From Filosporella fistucella (lineage: Eukaryota > Ascomycota > Leotiomycetes > Helotiales), in NCBI GenBank assembly GCA_030077755.1, contig JAQJZZ010000010.1, positions 1,860,001-1,924,000 of the forward strand: a stretch of 64,000 nt of DNA. Direction: 5' to 3'. The notes under the pieces are model-generated. The model was not told the origin of the DNA and made no database searches. It worked only from the letters and a program-made list of their open reading frames with translations. The translations under genes and the position numbers were made by a program. Positions 48,108-59,442 of this stretch are shown piece by piece; within the stretch, counting starts at the first letter, position 1, and every line of letters starts with the position of its first letter.

Positions 48108-48483
48108 TCGACGAACATACGAAAGCATACCTGACTTGTCTTGTCACGCGTCACAATACACTTCCCTCGATTTCATCATGTTCACTACCAGTATCGTCGT
48201 ACTCGATGAACACACGAAAGCCAGCCTAGAATTTTCTAGTCACGCTTCAGAGTCTACTTTTCTCGATCTCATCATTCCCATTACCCATAAAATCTTGTTC
48301 GACGAACAGAAGAAAGCAGTCCTCGACTTGTCTAGTCGCGCTACACAATACAATTTTTTCAACTTGATGTTCATGCCCCACATTGCCGAGTTCGACGAAC
48401 ATACGAAAGCAGACCTTCTAAACCCGTCTTGTCACGCTTTAGGATCCACTTCCTGCTCAGGTAGTTGCCTTACGGAGTTTTAA
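48108..48483 (+). repeat. About 95-bp tandem repeat with protein-coding pattern, four units
   Basis: The motif TCGACGAACATACGAAAGC and variants start at 48108, 48203, 48299 and 48392 (spacing 95, 96, 93). Units 2-4 lie in one open frame (48136-48483, 115 aa) and translate to related 31-32-residue repeats: LDEHTKASLEFSSHASESTF, FDEQKKAVLDLSSRATQYNF, FDEHTKADLLNPSCHALGST. Unit 1 reads FDEHTKAYL in a different frame because its spacing is 95, not 96. The last two intervals being multiples of three suggests past selection on a repeat protein that has since lost its 5' part. Confidence 0.65.
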
Positions 48484-48892
48484 ATCTAGATCTTAGCACG
48501 ATGATACACAAGCCCGTTTTCATTTTCTATTTCTCACATTTTCGACTCATCAGTCCTCGGATTTGTTGGTGGCGTTATTGGATTGACAGCATTAGCGTTG
48601 GCGTTCAGGCATCTTCTTTCGAGTCAGCTATTCTAGTTAATTGTGGATGGTACGCTACTTTTGGTGCACATAGGTGAATGAAGGTTCGAAGATTAGGTAG
48701 CAACGGCTACTCTCTTTTGTACATTAGATTTGAGGCTATTCACAGCCTAGATACCCTTTACATGCATGCAGATCCTTTGCATGCCCAATGAGAGGAGCAG
48801 TGATATTTACAAATTTCGATCCAACGCCTCATTCAGTGACCAATGCCTACTCATACATGTACAATATGCCCATAAGCGCCCAAGAAATTCTT

Positions 48893-49660
48893 CTACGAGT
48901 TCTTGACTACACCAACCTTTGCTGCTCGCAATATCCGCCCGTTGAGCTTGAATCCCTTCTGTTGCGTGTGGAAAACGGTGTTATCCTCCTTCCCTTGCAT
49001 TGGTGTCATGAAAGTGGCCTCATGCTCGTTAGGGTTGAATTTTTCGCCGTCGACACTGGGATCGAATCGTTCCAGCCCGTGTTTCTTCAATGTGTTCATC
49101 AGAATCGATTCTGTCATCTTCAAGCCATCATATAATGAGACCAGATCCTGGATGTGCTCATTCTTCTCCTTGGCATTCAGCTTCTCCTCTGGGACCATGG
49201 CGAGGGCTCGGTCAAGATTATCCACACTGTCTACCAGATCCTTTGCGAATTTCTGGATGGCGAAGTCTTTTGCCGATTGCATATCACGCTTAGTTCGTTC
49301 TTGCAGGTTGCGGTATTCGGCGACGGAGCGGAGATATCTGTCCTGTGGTTCAAGTATGTTAGGAGCCAGTGTGCTGATGATGAAAGGGTGGCAAACCTTT
49401 AATTCAGTGATCTCCTTATTCTTGGCTTCCAATTCCTTCTTTGCTGGATCTTCAGCTTCCGCACTCTTTGCCTCTGCAGCCTCTCCTTCCTTCTTTGCCT
49501 CGGGCTCCGAGGAATACCATCTTGCTGCAGGCAGGCGAGATGATTCTGACAGCGATAGAGTAGCTGGTTTGAACTGGGGGCGAGCGAGGGATACTCTAGG
49601 AGCAGATCGTATGCTTGAGCTCAAGGCTCTCGACTGTCTGAGTAATGTCCTTTGAATCAT
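48893..49660 (-). CDS. MGE1: Mitochondrial GrpE (Hsp70 nucleotide exchange factor)
   Basis: Exons 49660-49397 and 49342-48893 give 237 aa. MGE1 releases ADP from matrix Hsp70 (Ssc1) during protein import and folding. The N-terminus (MIQRTLLRQSRALSSSIRSA) is a classic basic matrix presequence. A charged Glu/Ala/Lys-rich coiled coil follows (AKSAEAEDPAKKELEAKNKE). The GrpE core contains DRYLRSVAEYRNLQERTKRD, FAKDLVDSVDNLDRALAMVP and the C-terminal beta domain signature EATFMTPMQGKEDNTV, QKGFKLNGRILRAAKVGV. The open frame continues upstream of 49660, but without a better start. The gene is intact although it lies among degenerate repeats. Confidence 0.95.
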   Translation of the reverse strand: MIQRTLLRQSRALSSSIRSAPRVSLARPQFKPATLSLSESSRLPAARWYSSEPEAKKEGEAAEAKSAEAEDPAKKELEAKNKEITELKVCHPFIISTLAPNILEPQDRYLRSVAEYRNLQERTKRDMQSAKDFAIQKFAKDLVDSVDNLDRALAMVPEEKLNAKEKNEHIQDLVSLYDGLKMTESILMNTLKKHGLERFDPSVDGEKFNPNEHEATFMTPMQGKEDNTVFHTQQKGFKLNGRILRAAKVGVVKNS

Positions 49661-50392
49661 GGTGTGTGGAGTGTCGCGTGCTTTGAGGTTGCTCAGTTGT
49701 AAATGCTGAGGAAGAAATATTTTTTGGATTGGGGTTAGCGTCATGAAAGGCTGGAGGTGGACCGTGCCCAGCACCAGCACCATCTCAGGCCGGATTGGCC
49801 CGGCTATAAGCGAGGGATATCGTTGATAGCCCCTGAATCCTCCCATTCGGTAAGTGCAGAGTGCTGATTACCTTCAAGAATAGCTGGCTCAGACAGTAGC
49901 GTTAGCTCTGTCGCATATTCTGTGAGAATTGTTTCTACATGAGTGCCGGAATTGACTTCTACTTGAGCAGCAAAACTGGCCACGAATTAGAGCTAAATCC
50001 AAAATCACTTGATATGCTAATTCATTACCGTGCCTTTGCTGAAGTGATGATTTATTTTGTCCCCTTTTTGTGGTAGCCCAGCAATGCTTATTGCGAGATG
50101 AGTTGTTGCGGGCAGATAGAACAGATACCCAAAAGCAGAAACACTCCATACACCCGCGATCTTCAACATCTAGATTCCGTCATAGAATTGAATCTGTGTC
50201 ATCAGATATCGAGATGGTGGATCAACTGGCTTTCACAATTGTGAGAGACCAGATTCTCTATCGCAAGTCATAGCTCATAGAAGACGAGGAAAGTCGGCGC
50301 ATTGCCATACGGCTCCCTTTCAAGAAGCATGTATCTCCAAAGAAAGAAAATCAAGATGGGGTCGCAACACACAAGGAAAGCAAATGATCGCT
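49661..50392. other. Upstream region of MGE1
   Basis: Promoter-side sequence of MGE1 leading into the tandem array. No other gene supported. Confidence 0.5.
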
Positions 50393-51115
50393 GTGCACTC
50401 GCAACAACAGTCTGCGGCTCTCAATAGAATGGGACATGGAAACAGAAACTCCAAATTTTGAAATGCACCCGCCTCCTGAAAACCCACAGAGCATCTTGTA
50501 GCAATAAGTAGCTTCAGATATCGAGGAATGCCAAGACATACCATACATCGGCCGTCCGCAGAGTTATACCAGATTGTGGCTCTGAACTCAACCTGGATAG
50601 GGAGATCAGTAATGTCATTTGTCGACTTGCACTTGCTTTCTGATGGAGAATCAAGTATATTGGGAAAATGGGGAGCTCTCTCCATACGTGAATTTTCGAA
50701 CATGCTTTGCACTCTCTTCTCAGAAAGAATGAGGTATTGTGTGGAATCAAGTTGCTCCCACCATACAAAGAATAACGAAACATGCCGTGCACCTAATTTT
50801 TCAAAAAGAATCAAATATCTTGTGGCATTAGGAAGCTCCTGCTACATGAGGAATAGGGAAAGTATCTTCCACTGGCTATTGTAAAAAGGATCAAGCATCT
50901 TGTGGTATTGAGTAGCTGTTTCCATACTACTGATGCTATAACACGTTGTGCACCCGCCTGTTCGAGAAGAATCATGTCCTTGTGGCGATGAGTAGCTCCA
51001 GCCATACGACCAATGCTGAACACGCCATGCACCCGCCTCTTATGGAACAAATGCCTACATGCTATCACATAGCCGCCAGTTGCGGAAAGTGGACGTGTTA
51101 CCGTGCACTCGCCGT
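50393..51115. repeat. Degenerate tandem array, about 80-bp unit, about nine copies
   Basis: The anchor TGCAC recurs at 50393, 50464, 50628, 50708, 50788, 50949, 51028 and 51104, i.e. at one or two multiples of about 80 bp. Within units, recurring parts follow in order: GCACCCGCCT, AGAATCAAG, ATCTTGTGGNATTGAGTAGCT, CCATAC, GAATG and AACATGC. Units between 50700 and 51030 are clearest; the second and sixth have lost the TGCAC anchor. The 80-bp length is not a multiple of three, so it is not a protein repeat. The array ends 25 bp before a TATA box. Confidence 0.75.
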
Positions 51116-51140
51116 TCTAAGAAATAAGAATCAGAGGGAC

Positions 51141-51147
51141 TATAAAA
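51141..51147 (+). promoter_or_regulatory. TATA box next to the 80-bp array
   Basis: TATAAAA followed by a CT-rich initiator zone and leader (CTTATCTCATTCTTTTCTTC) and a purine-poor 5' UTR-like stretch. It is a classical fungal promoter arrangement pointing rightward, but the first ATG after it (51314) opens only a 25-codon frame. The likely transcript continues to the small gene at 51899. Confidence 0.45.
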
Positions 51148-51898
51148 GACCATCTCCTAGCTCTCTTATCTCATTCTTTTCTTCTATCTTAATTAACAAA
51201 CTTTGGTTTAGACACACCAGATCAGACACAAGATTTCTCCAGCTTCTTCCTCCTCCGCCCTCATCTCCACCCCCTGAAACACTAACACTCCTCAAACGCA
51301 CCAAGAGATCACGTATGATGACGCTCAAAACAACTTTCAAGTACTTCAAGCTCATTCCGGTATCACTATACATGAGTTTCGAGGCATTCTAATAATTGGT
51401 ACGCGGAGTCACAAACCGTTGGCATCATGACATGGATATCAAGACTGCATTTACACGAAAATGCATTCTATCTCAGAATCATTGTAAGCATAAAACTAAG
51501 CCTTCCACTGATCCCTTCGCTAATTGATGATTTAGAAACCTTTTCCATACTGGCAGTGTTGTGTTGAGGTTGATGCCGATCAACTTTGGTGAGTCTATAT
51601 CCCGCCTCACTTGACGACAGATCACCAAGTTCGAGCTAATCCGGTTTGAGTTTCTGTCCAGGAAGTTCAATATGGAAATGGCTTTGAAGTTCGCCCGTTT
51701 GGGAATTCGGAGTCACCATCGCAATCACTGGCTTAGTCTCGTTCTGGAGGATAAAAACACAAAGCGTCACCAGAAACGACTTCCTCTCGACAACCATCAC
51801 ATCAAAAAGAGCATTGCTCTTGAGCTCCAACCAAGATCCAAACACGTCAAAGACACGTCACATCAAACACTTTACAACACTGAAGAAGATTTGCAAGA

Positions 51899-52461
51899 AT
51901 GGCTTTGCCTTCGAGTAAGTTCCCACGCTCGCTTCAGCACAGGTCGTTACTTCCGCTGAAACACTTACTGACTTCAGACAGGAGAGTTACAACTGCCCAC
52001 TGTCGTCGAAATTCCCGAGGCACTGTCGTCGAAGATGAAACATCTGACTATCGACACCGATGTCCGTTGCAAACAAGACGTCCCGAATATTGCAACCGAT
52101 TCCGCCAAGTGTGTCGGCGAAAACCTCTCTCCCTTCTCTGGTAGGATCAAAGACCAGGTAAGCTCCATCACCTTCTTGACATATTTCACCCGCTAATTCT
52201 CCGAAGCTTCCCCTGACTTTCCGCGCCAAACATGTCAGGGCAAAGTCCTTGACAGAGGTGGAGTTTCAATCTTCGGTCACGAGTATGAAAGAAGCTCGGG
52301 GGATTAATCTTCGCCTCCGCCTTGAAGGTTCACCACCTTCATTGGAGAAAGTCAGAGCTAGGAGAATGATGGAGAAGGAAGGACGTAAGAAGAACATTGA
52401 CTTTATCAAGAGACGTACTTCTTCCAGATTGGCTGCGTTGGCTAAGACCAACAGAGATTGA
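51899..52461 (+). CDS. Small hypothetical protein, splice pattern uncertain
   Basis: A spliced model (51899-51914, 51982-52157, 52246-52461) gives 135 aa: MALPSRELQLPTVVEIPEAL onward, then a Lys/Arg-rich C-terminal part containing SLEKVRARRMMEKEGRKKNI and RRTSSRLAALAKTNRD. CTGAC branch sites precede both acceptors. A competing acceptor for the second intron at 52238 gives a shorter 86-aa product ending GHEYERSSGD. Both acceptors, 7 bp apart, are usable AGs, so the choice is open. I recognise no family. The 580-bp stretch between the TATA box and this ATG could be a long leader or contain unrecognised exons. Confidence 0.4.
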
Positions 52462-53305
52462 GCATTAGGTTCCGGGAGTTTGGGCGTTGTTAGATTTTGT
52501 GAAATGATAGGATAGAGGAATGAATGCAGAGAAATCCCAGCCACATATTGACTTACTTGACACACCTGACACAAGCAAATGTGATATGTACAATGAAGCT
52601 GTTGATATTATTTCGCCATTTTTGAGGCTCTTTGTAATTTCCATTTAGTTCCACATTAGTATCTGCTTTCTCTCTCCTTGGAAGTATTCGGTTTGAAACG
52701 GAGATTAGATACACTCCTCCATCTTCTCTGAACAGAAGCACAATACCATGAGTTGAAAGTGCCATATCGATATCTTCCCAAGTTTTCACCGACTTACATT
52801 GAAATTTTTCCCGACCAGTTTCCCTTGGAGTCATTGACGGAACATGATTTACCGCACGTGATTCATCAGAGCTGGAGAATTTTCAGAAGCTGAATGAGGA
52901 ACGCAAATTGATCAGAGAAATGCTCTGGCCTGTGAGCACTAGCTGTGACTGAGCACTGTAGCACATAGCACAGGTTCTAAGACAACAGCAGCAGAATCCC
53001 ACACTGCAAAGCAAAATTATCAGTCACAAATCTTGAAGAGAGCGGTTTTATCATATCATAAGCACCGCGTGCATTGCCATGATCTATCTATCTCAGAAAC
53101 CCTGATTACCAACCAAAGACGAGAAAGCCAAAGGAAGGAATTGTTCCAGTCAAGAAAATAACCCAGCGTACAACTGCTAGCAACCATATCTCCATATCAG
53201 AAGCTCCATCATCTAACCAAAGGCCTGTGAAAACCAAGGGGGGAGAGAACCATTCCCAATACAGAGAACCTCGCATGCAGACCGGCATTCGTAGCTCAAA
53301 TATCG
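52462..53305. other. Intergenic region, no supported gene
   Basis: AT-rich, short frames only. Merges into the repeat array that follows. Confidence 0.45.
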
Positions 53306-53880
53306 TAAGTCGTGAAATCGTATCTCATCGTTCATGAGTCATCAATCGTAATGGAAAATGAAAAGCCTGAAACGCCATTGCTAATCCAGATGTGAAGAAG
53401 GCCTTTCAGCTAGAACCGAGAAGAGCAGACACGAGTGGAGAAGAGATTCTTCCCATCAGAAAGCAAGAAAAAGGGCAGCGACAAATGATGAAGTAATGCT
53501 CTCTAACCGAACACAAGATCTGCTTATGGTAAAAGGAAAAGCCTGAAAACGCCGCGATAAGTAGGTGTAGATGGTTGCATTCAAGGAGCGAGAAAAGGAG
53601 TCGAGGGAGTGAAATCGTCTCTCGCAGTTCATGAATCATCAGTCGTCAATCGTAATTTCGTAGAAGGAAAAGCCTGCAAACGCCTCGCTAACCGGATGTA
53701 AATGAATGTCTTCAAGGAGCGAGAAAGAGAGTTGAGGATAGTCGTGAAAAATCGTCTCTCGTACGTCATGAATGATCAATCCTCAAACGCCTGGAAACAT
53801 CTCGCCAACCCATTTGCAAAGGAGTGCCTTCAAAGAGCAAAAGTAGAAGTGGGAAGTATCGTAGAAGTGACCTAGCGTTC
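53306..53880. repeat. Degenerate tandem repeats, about 118-137-bp unit
   Basis: Shared parts recur in the same order. AAAAGCCTG + AAACGCC occurs at 53361, 53537 and 53668, with a decayed copy at about 53783. TCAAGGAGCGAGAAA occurs at 53581 and 53712, and as TCAAAGAGC at 53830. GAAATCGTCTCTCG followed by TTCATGAATCATCAATC occurs near 53314, 53612 and 53749. Non-coding by frame. It lies at the 3' side of the zinc-finger gene, so at least the last copy may be transcribed in its 3' UTR. Confidence 0.65.
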
Positions 53881-53918
53881 CAGAGCCACGAGGATCGAAG
53901 ATACGGAGGTACCAAAGT

Positions 53919-56900
53919 CTATAGCTGAAGGCCAAGTTTTTCGTAGTGGTGACGACCGAGAAGATGAAAGCGTGCCTCGTAACTTTCTAGGAGTTGCTTG
54001 AGCTCAGGTGTCCATTCCTCCCAGAATTCAAATTCATTAACAACGCCAGACTCGGGATTGGCAGTATCGATAGTCCATTCGGCGTGGAATTGAGCTTTGA
54101 ATTCGTGATAGATCTCGTCTCTGGATGCAATTTTCCAGACAACTTCGTTGTCAAACTCGTAAAGAAGCCAGTGACGAATAACGCCGAACATGAACTTGAT
54201 GAGTCTAACATCGTGGGTGAGGTAACAAGCATGCGCAACGCGTGTGAAGATATGGCGACGAGCATCCCAAGCCAAGAACTTAATAGTGCAAATGACTTCG
54301 TTATTGCAGTAGTAACCATTGGCAGTAAGACAAGAGCGGAATATATGGTAGTCTCCTGAAACCTTGCGGTAGTATTCTTGCTCATATGGCAACCAGCCTG
54401 CTCCAAGCAAAGAAGAGCGCTTGTTGTCGGCATTGACGATCTCGGGGAACACTCCAATGTAACAGAAATGGTGCATGTGTCGTTGACGGTATTGAAAAAT
54501 CGTAATCTTTGTCGGGTCGAGAGATCGGATAACGTTGGCCATTGACTTGTGCTTTGCTGGAACTCGTACATTCAGATCCTCTGATGTTGGCGGAGAGAGA
54601 TCGCAATGCTGGGAGTGAGTCAAGGCTGCTGCCAGAAGGCAGTCGACGGAGCAGTACTTGTACTCCGAATCTGGACCGCAGAACGGGCAGTACCAGATTG
54701 GTCGGTCCTCTGTTGGTTGGTTGATGTCACCACAATGGTGACAGGTGACAGCCCGTGGTACTGGCGCTGCAGAGTCGACGTACTTGCGGACTTCGGTCAA
54801 GAAACCTCCCGTAGGAGGGTGGAAGGCCTGGCTCCGCGGAAGATGAGTCGGCACGACAATGCCGGCAGTAACTGGTGGAATTTGCTGCGAAGCAGCATTT
54901 CCCACCAGCACTGCCGCATTGTTGGCAGCAGCTACGGTCAAATGACCATAGCGGGTGGCAGCATCATCCTGAGCCCGGTAAGGCCCAGGAATGGGGTTGA
55001 GGCTCGCAGAGCGAGCCAGCAGCTGACCAAAGCTGCTGTCGGCCTGCAGGGCATTACTCCTGCTAGGACCCTCCACTGGCGACTGAACGCCAGCAGTGGT
55101 AGATGTTACGTGCTCATCTACCGACTCAACCTTTGCTTCACCACACGCAGGCGAAGCACTTCCCGGGGTGATCAATCCCACGGGCTTCTTGTCCTCAACC
55201 AGCTGAGCGGGTCGAGAGGTGCTTGCCTGCACCGCTACGGTCATGTAAGAAGCCAGCGGACTGGACTTCTTGACCGCACTTGGGAGTGCTGGCCACTCAC
55301 CCAAGCTCATCGATGGCCTGGATGCCACCTTCCGAGGCCGAGAAGCCTGGAGGAAGATTATGTTAGCTTGTGTATTGAAGTTCTTGGGACAGTAAGTTAC
55401 CTTCTCTTGTCCGAGGACCCTGCTGGCCACACTCGGTGGGATTGCTGAAGGCTTGGCGACGGTGCCCTTTCGGGACTTTCTTGACATCACCGTAGTGAAC
55501 GGTGTGGTATCGTCGTCTTCGAGGACCGTATTTTCCTCGGTCTTTTCGACCTCCTGGGGTTGAGCAGCAACAGGCTCCTCAACGTCCTCTTCCTCTGGAG
55601 GAGCGACAGTCTCCAGAGGTTGGCTATTTCCAACCTCTGGGACTTCAATTGCCTCGTCTTTGTCTGCAGCCGTCGAGTCTGCACTTTGGGGAAGATCTGA
55701 ATCTGTAGCTGTCGAATCTCCGCCTTGAGGTGAATCCGTAACTGCGGCTGTCGAATCTGCGTCTTGAGAAGGATCCGAGTCTGTAACTGCCGAGACTGCT
55801 CCTTGAGGGGTATCTGAATTTGCAGTGTCCTTGCCAGCCTTGGACTTCTTGGTGCGCTTGCGCTTCTTCTTTTGTGTCGCAGTGGCTGGTGTGGCTGCAT
55901 CCTCTGATGGTGAGTCTGGTTGTGCTGGGACATTCTCAATAGCCTTCTTGGCCATTGCTGTCTTCATCATTGAGTCAATCTCCTTCGGGGTAAGGTTGTC
56001 CACAGATTGAAGTTCAAAATGACCGCCGGTTAGTTGCTCTGAGAGCGACGCACTAGAATGATTTGGGATGACCTGATAGATACGGTAATTACCAACTCTT
56101 GGTCTTGGCTTGACGTTACTGCTTCCCGAGCCTCCATTGGCATATAATTCCTTCTTTTCTTGATAGTATGGGGAGCGTGTGGCCTTCATCTCCTTGAATC
56201 TGCCGCCCAGGATTGATGTTTCAATGCAATTTGCCAATGCCAAATCTTGCAGAAAGACATGCAGAACTGGATCTCTGCGCAAGGATTCACGATCAGCCTG
56301 GCTCAACCCAGCTGTACCGTAGCTGATGGAGAACGAGCGGCCACCTGTCAAGGACATGCCAGCAGCAACTTGGTCTTTATAATCAGCTTGAACTATCTTC
56401 CCACTGAAGAAATCGGCAGCGAGCAGTTCGAATTCAAGTGTGACGTGATCAGTCAAAACCTCGAATGATGCTGCTGTCCATCAATATCGACAAACAAGGC
56501 GACTGGATTCGTTACTTACCACATATCAAGTTATGTTGCCACGAGCGGTCATCAAGTAAACCATCAATGTAGGTCTTCAATTGTTGATTTGTTCCTTCCA
56601 GAATGTATTGCTCGAATTTGTCAGGGTCTGCTGCAGTAATATGTGGCTTCCGAACACCAAGTGAGAAGAGCCTAGCATTGAAGCCCTAATGAAAGTCAGT
56701 GAAGTCCTGAAGTTGCTTCTCGCGGATTACTTACGATTGGCCAGACATCGAATTTCTCAGCTGGAGTTGATAGCCATTCTCTGAGGCGATCTCTGTCGAA
56801 AAGTGATAGAAGACCTAGCTCTCCAGGCTCGGCTGGTTTCCCATAGGGGAAGTAGTGTTGTGGATTGCTTGTTGCCATAGCGTAGAGCCACTCTGGCGCT

Positions 56901-57330
56901 GTAGCTATAGTGTTAGCCTGAATGTACTAATACGATCGAAAGCGCGATAGCTCCTGTAAGGGTAGCCACTTGAAATTGCATCACTGAGGTGATTGGGGGG
57001 TTATTGGAAAAGAATTCTTACGATAGTTGCGCAAACAGATAATGGGCACCAGGAAGAACGCGGCGTGACCAAATCTGCAACCTTATTAGCAGTAGATCGA
57101 TCAAATACCAACAGTCGTTCGTGGGAGCAATACGCGTCTCGTCGCGTTGAGGGAATACGGTGTGGCCGTGAACTTACCCAGCAAAAGCTCCACGAAGATC
57201 GGCGGGTGGATCAACTGGAAAATAAACGGGAGCGAAGGGTATCGCAATCGAAGGGAGCGTGGCGATACTCGTAATCAAGGATGAGGCTGTAGTGGCTGTA
57301 CCACCTTCGGTCTGCAGGCGAAGTGAACGC
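53919..57330 (-). CDS. Large protein with C-terminal Cys-rich zinc finger, 5' end uncertain
   Basis: Exons from the 3' side: 53919-55346, 55401-56473, 56520-56695, 56735-56904, 57022-57074 and an upstream exon ending at 57178. Together they give well over 1000 aa. The 5' part is conserved-looking (GHAAFFLVPIICLRNY, then PTAPEWLYAMATSNPQHYFP). The middle is disordered, with a basic KKKRKRTKKSKAG segment (possible nuclear signal) and four Ser/Asp/Ala/Thr repeats like DSTAAVTDSPQGGDSTATDS. Near residue 780 lies a zinc-binding cluster CHHCGD...WYCPFCG...YKYCSVDCL...HSQHCD, similar in spacing to MYND fingers. A folded C-terminal domain of about 220 aa follows. I found no ATG in frame upstream of 57178 before a stop, so a further 5' exon is expected; the leftward limit given is approximate. 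Specific function unknown. Confidence 0.65.
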
Positions 57331-59442
57331 GGAATGAGCTGGAGAAGAAACGTGTCAGATGTGATGGTTTTGAGAAGGTAGAAAATTCAAAAGCGTGAAA
57401 GTTTGAAAGTGAGAAGGTGATGGAAGCGCTGAACGAAGGAATGTTTTCTTGAGCGCAACGATGAGTCGCCCAAAGCACAGAGCGCCTGAGTGGTGAACAG
57501 ATACTAAAAGGCTAATGGAGCACCTTCAACGGCGACAGCCAATTGCGGACCAGACTTTCAGCCGCAAGAGGTCTGCGCATTTAGTGGCGACGCAACTAGT
57601 GGATCGACAATGATTGAGAAAGAACATGACATACCTCCATCTTGCCTCGACAGAAATCGTTACAATTTGCACCGTTGCGGTCGTTGTGTTGGGAGGATTG
57701 TTTACTTTGAGGAAAGAAAAATTTCAGGAGTCAATTGGGCAGTTCTCGCTTCGCTTCTTGAGCTACACGACACTACCAGGCGCTAAAGAGTGGCTAATGT
57801 TGGAGTTTGGAGGGTTTGGAGGCAGCTCTGTATTCATACACTGACCGCCTTCGACGGTGGCTTCATGTATTGCTGGTCACGCGACCAGGAAGTTATCAAT
57901 GGTGTACATTCGGAGATATCCTAGAGCTATCGCGAGCAGTGGTAGAGCAGCCAGCCGATGCTTTGCTGCATCAGATGCTGTGTTCTTGGACTTGCTCTAT
58001 GGCTCCGAAGAACGACAGAGCATTACATGCGGTAGGGAGTGCTTCAACTCATTGATGCTATTGATGGCTAACAATGGTTATCAGGCCCGGAAGTGCAGCC
58101 AGAGTTGAGAAATTTTACATTACATTTGCGACACTGCATTGCTGTGGAACGCTTGGAACTCACCGCAAGCGGGCAGTAGCAGGTATGCTGTCAGATTTGC
58201 GAAAGTATGGAAAAAGGGGGACAGTAGAGCAAAATCATGCCGGCAATTTTCAGCAAGAAAGCCCACGAAGATCAAACACCAATATGAAAGCAAGCGAGGT
58301 TAAGTGCAGTGGAGAACACGGGTGTCTATTTCTTACAGCAGGTGGGAAGAGAACTGTTGGGGAACACACAGCTTTGAAGTGCATGCAAAGACAGATATCG
58401 AAAGAGGTACGAGATCCTGCTACCAAGTGAGAGACTGCTCATCGGATAGACTGCAAGAGACAAGGGATACAGGTTTGGTCTTGTATTGGCCTATTGCCAG
58501 TTGCCTGTCAACTACGATGGTGCTAGCCACAATAAATAGTAGGCTCTAGGGCCTTTGTTATCATTTGCAAAAGTCATTGGAGTATGCAAAGTTGGGGCAG
58601 GACACAGCTCCCTCTATTCAGGGAAAGGCTAACAGCAACAAAGACAACAAGAGCGATAAAGTGCTAACAACCAAAATATGTACTCCAAAGCAGGGCTTGC
58701 ACACGATGTTGCAGCATCAAGGTACATGTTTGGATAGGAGTCCAGATTCATTCTGGGAAAATGAATGAGCTGGAAACAGATGTTTCGAGAACACATGGGA
58801 GAAGCATCGATGATACGCTGAAGTCAGCGATGTTGGGTGAAAAGTAACGTCAAGGCTCAAAGACATTTGGTTGACTGAAGTTATGGCTCAGGTTACTCAA
58901 ATTTAGTGAAAATGGCAATGATATCTTGACAATCTGAACAGCTTGCCTAGAGCTTGTGCAAACTTTTCAGAGTGCAAACAGGTGATGTTGTGAAAAACTC
59001 AGGTGGTCGTGGGATCAGCTACCTTATGCGCAGCAAATTCAGCAAACATAGCATGAGAAGTATTTTAGAGCCCCTTCATGGAAGGTCTTCACAGATCGAG
59101 TTTGACATTAATACAGCTAGCTCCAGGCTGAACTTCTTCCATTTGCTCCTGCACCTTGACCAAGTGACGTTGGATTCACGGCCACAAACGAAAGATGCTT
59201 ACGTAATAATCGCGCTAACGTAGCTTGAACAGCTTTTGTCGCATTCGAAAAGAAACACAATGCGATTCACATACTTTCCATCCGGATTCGACAACCCCAA
59301 TATTTGAATTCTGGGTATCTTCGATTGACTCCAAAGTCGCGCATTGTTCGCCTCACTATCGTGATTGTCCCTCGAGCATTGCGCGCAGCTTGCAAACACT
59401 GTCATACTCTCAATCTAACCTTCCTCATCACAAAACCTCGAG
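57331..59442. other. Intergenic region, no clear gene
   Basis: Probably contains the first exon and promoter of the zinc-finger gene (an ATGGAG followed by GTATGT lies on the minus strand near 57645). A short frame at 57627-57844 (plus) begins MTYLHLASTEIVTICTVAVV and has one hydrophobic segment, but no other support. The rest has only short frames. Confidence 0.4.

Noticed and set aside
48903..49655. 250-codon plus-strand frame opposite MGE1
   Set aside because: Pure antisense shadow of a clearly identified GrpE gene.
50320..50814. 164-codon minus-strand frame across the 80-bp array
   Set aside because: The repeat unit is not a multiple of three, so consecutive units are read in different frames. 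The openness is a by-product of base composition, and no start context or domain supports it.
54606..55448. 280-codon plus-strand frame opposite the zinc-finger gene
   Set aside because: It mirrors the low-complexity coding of the minus-strand gene; the minus strand has the zinc cluster and conserved blocks.
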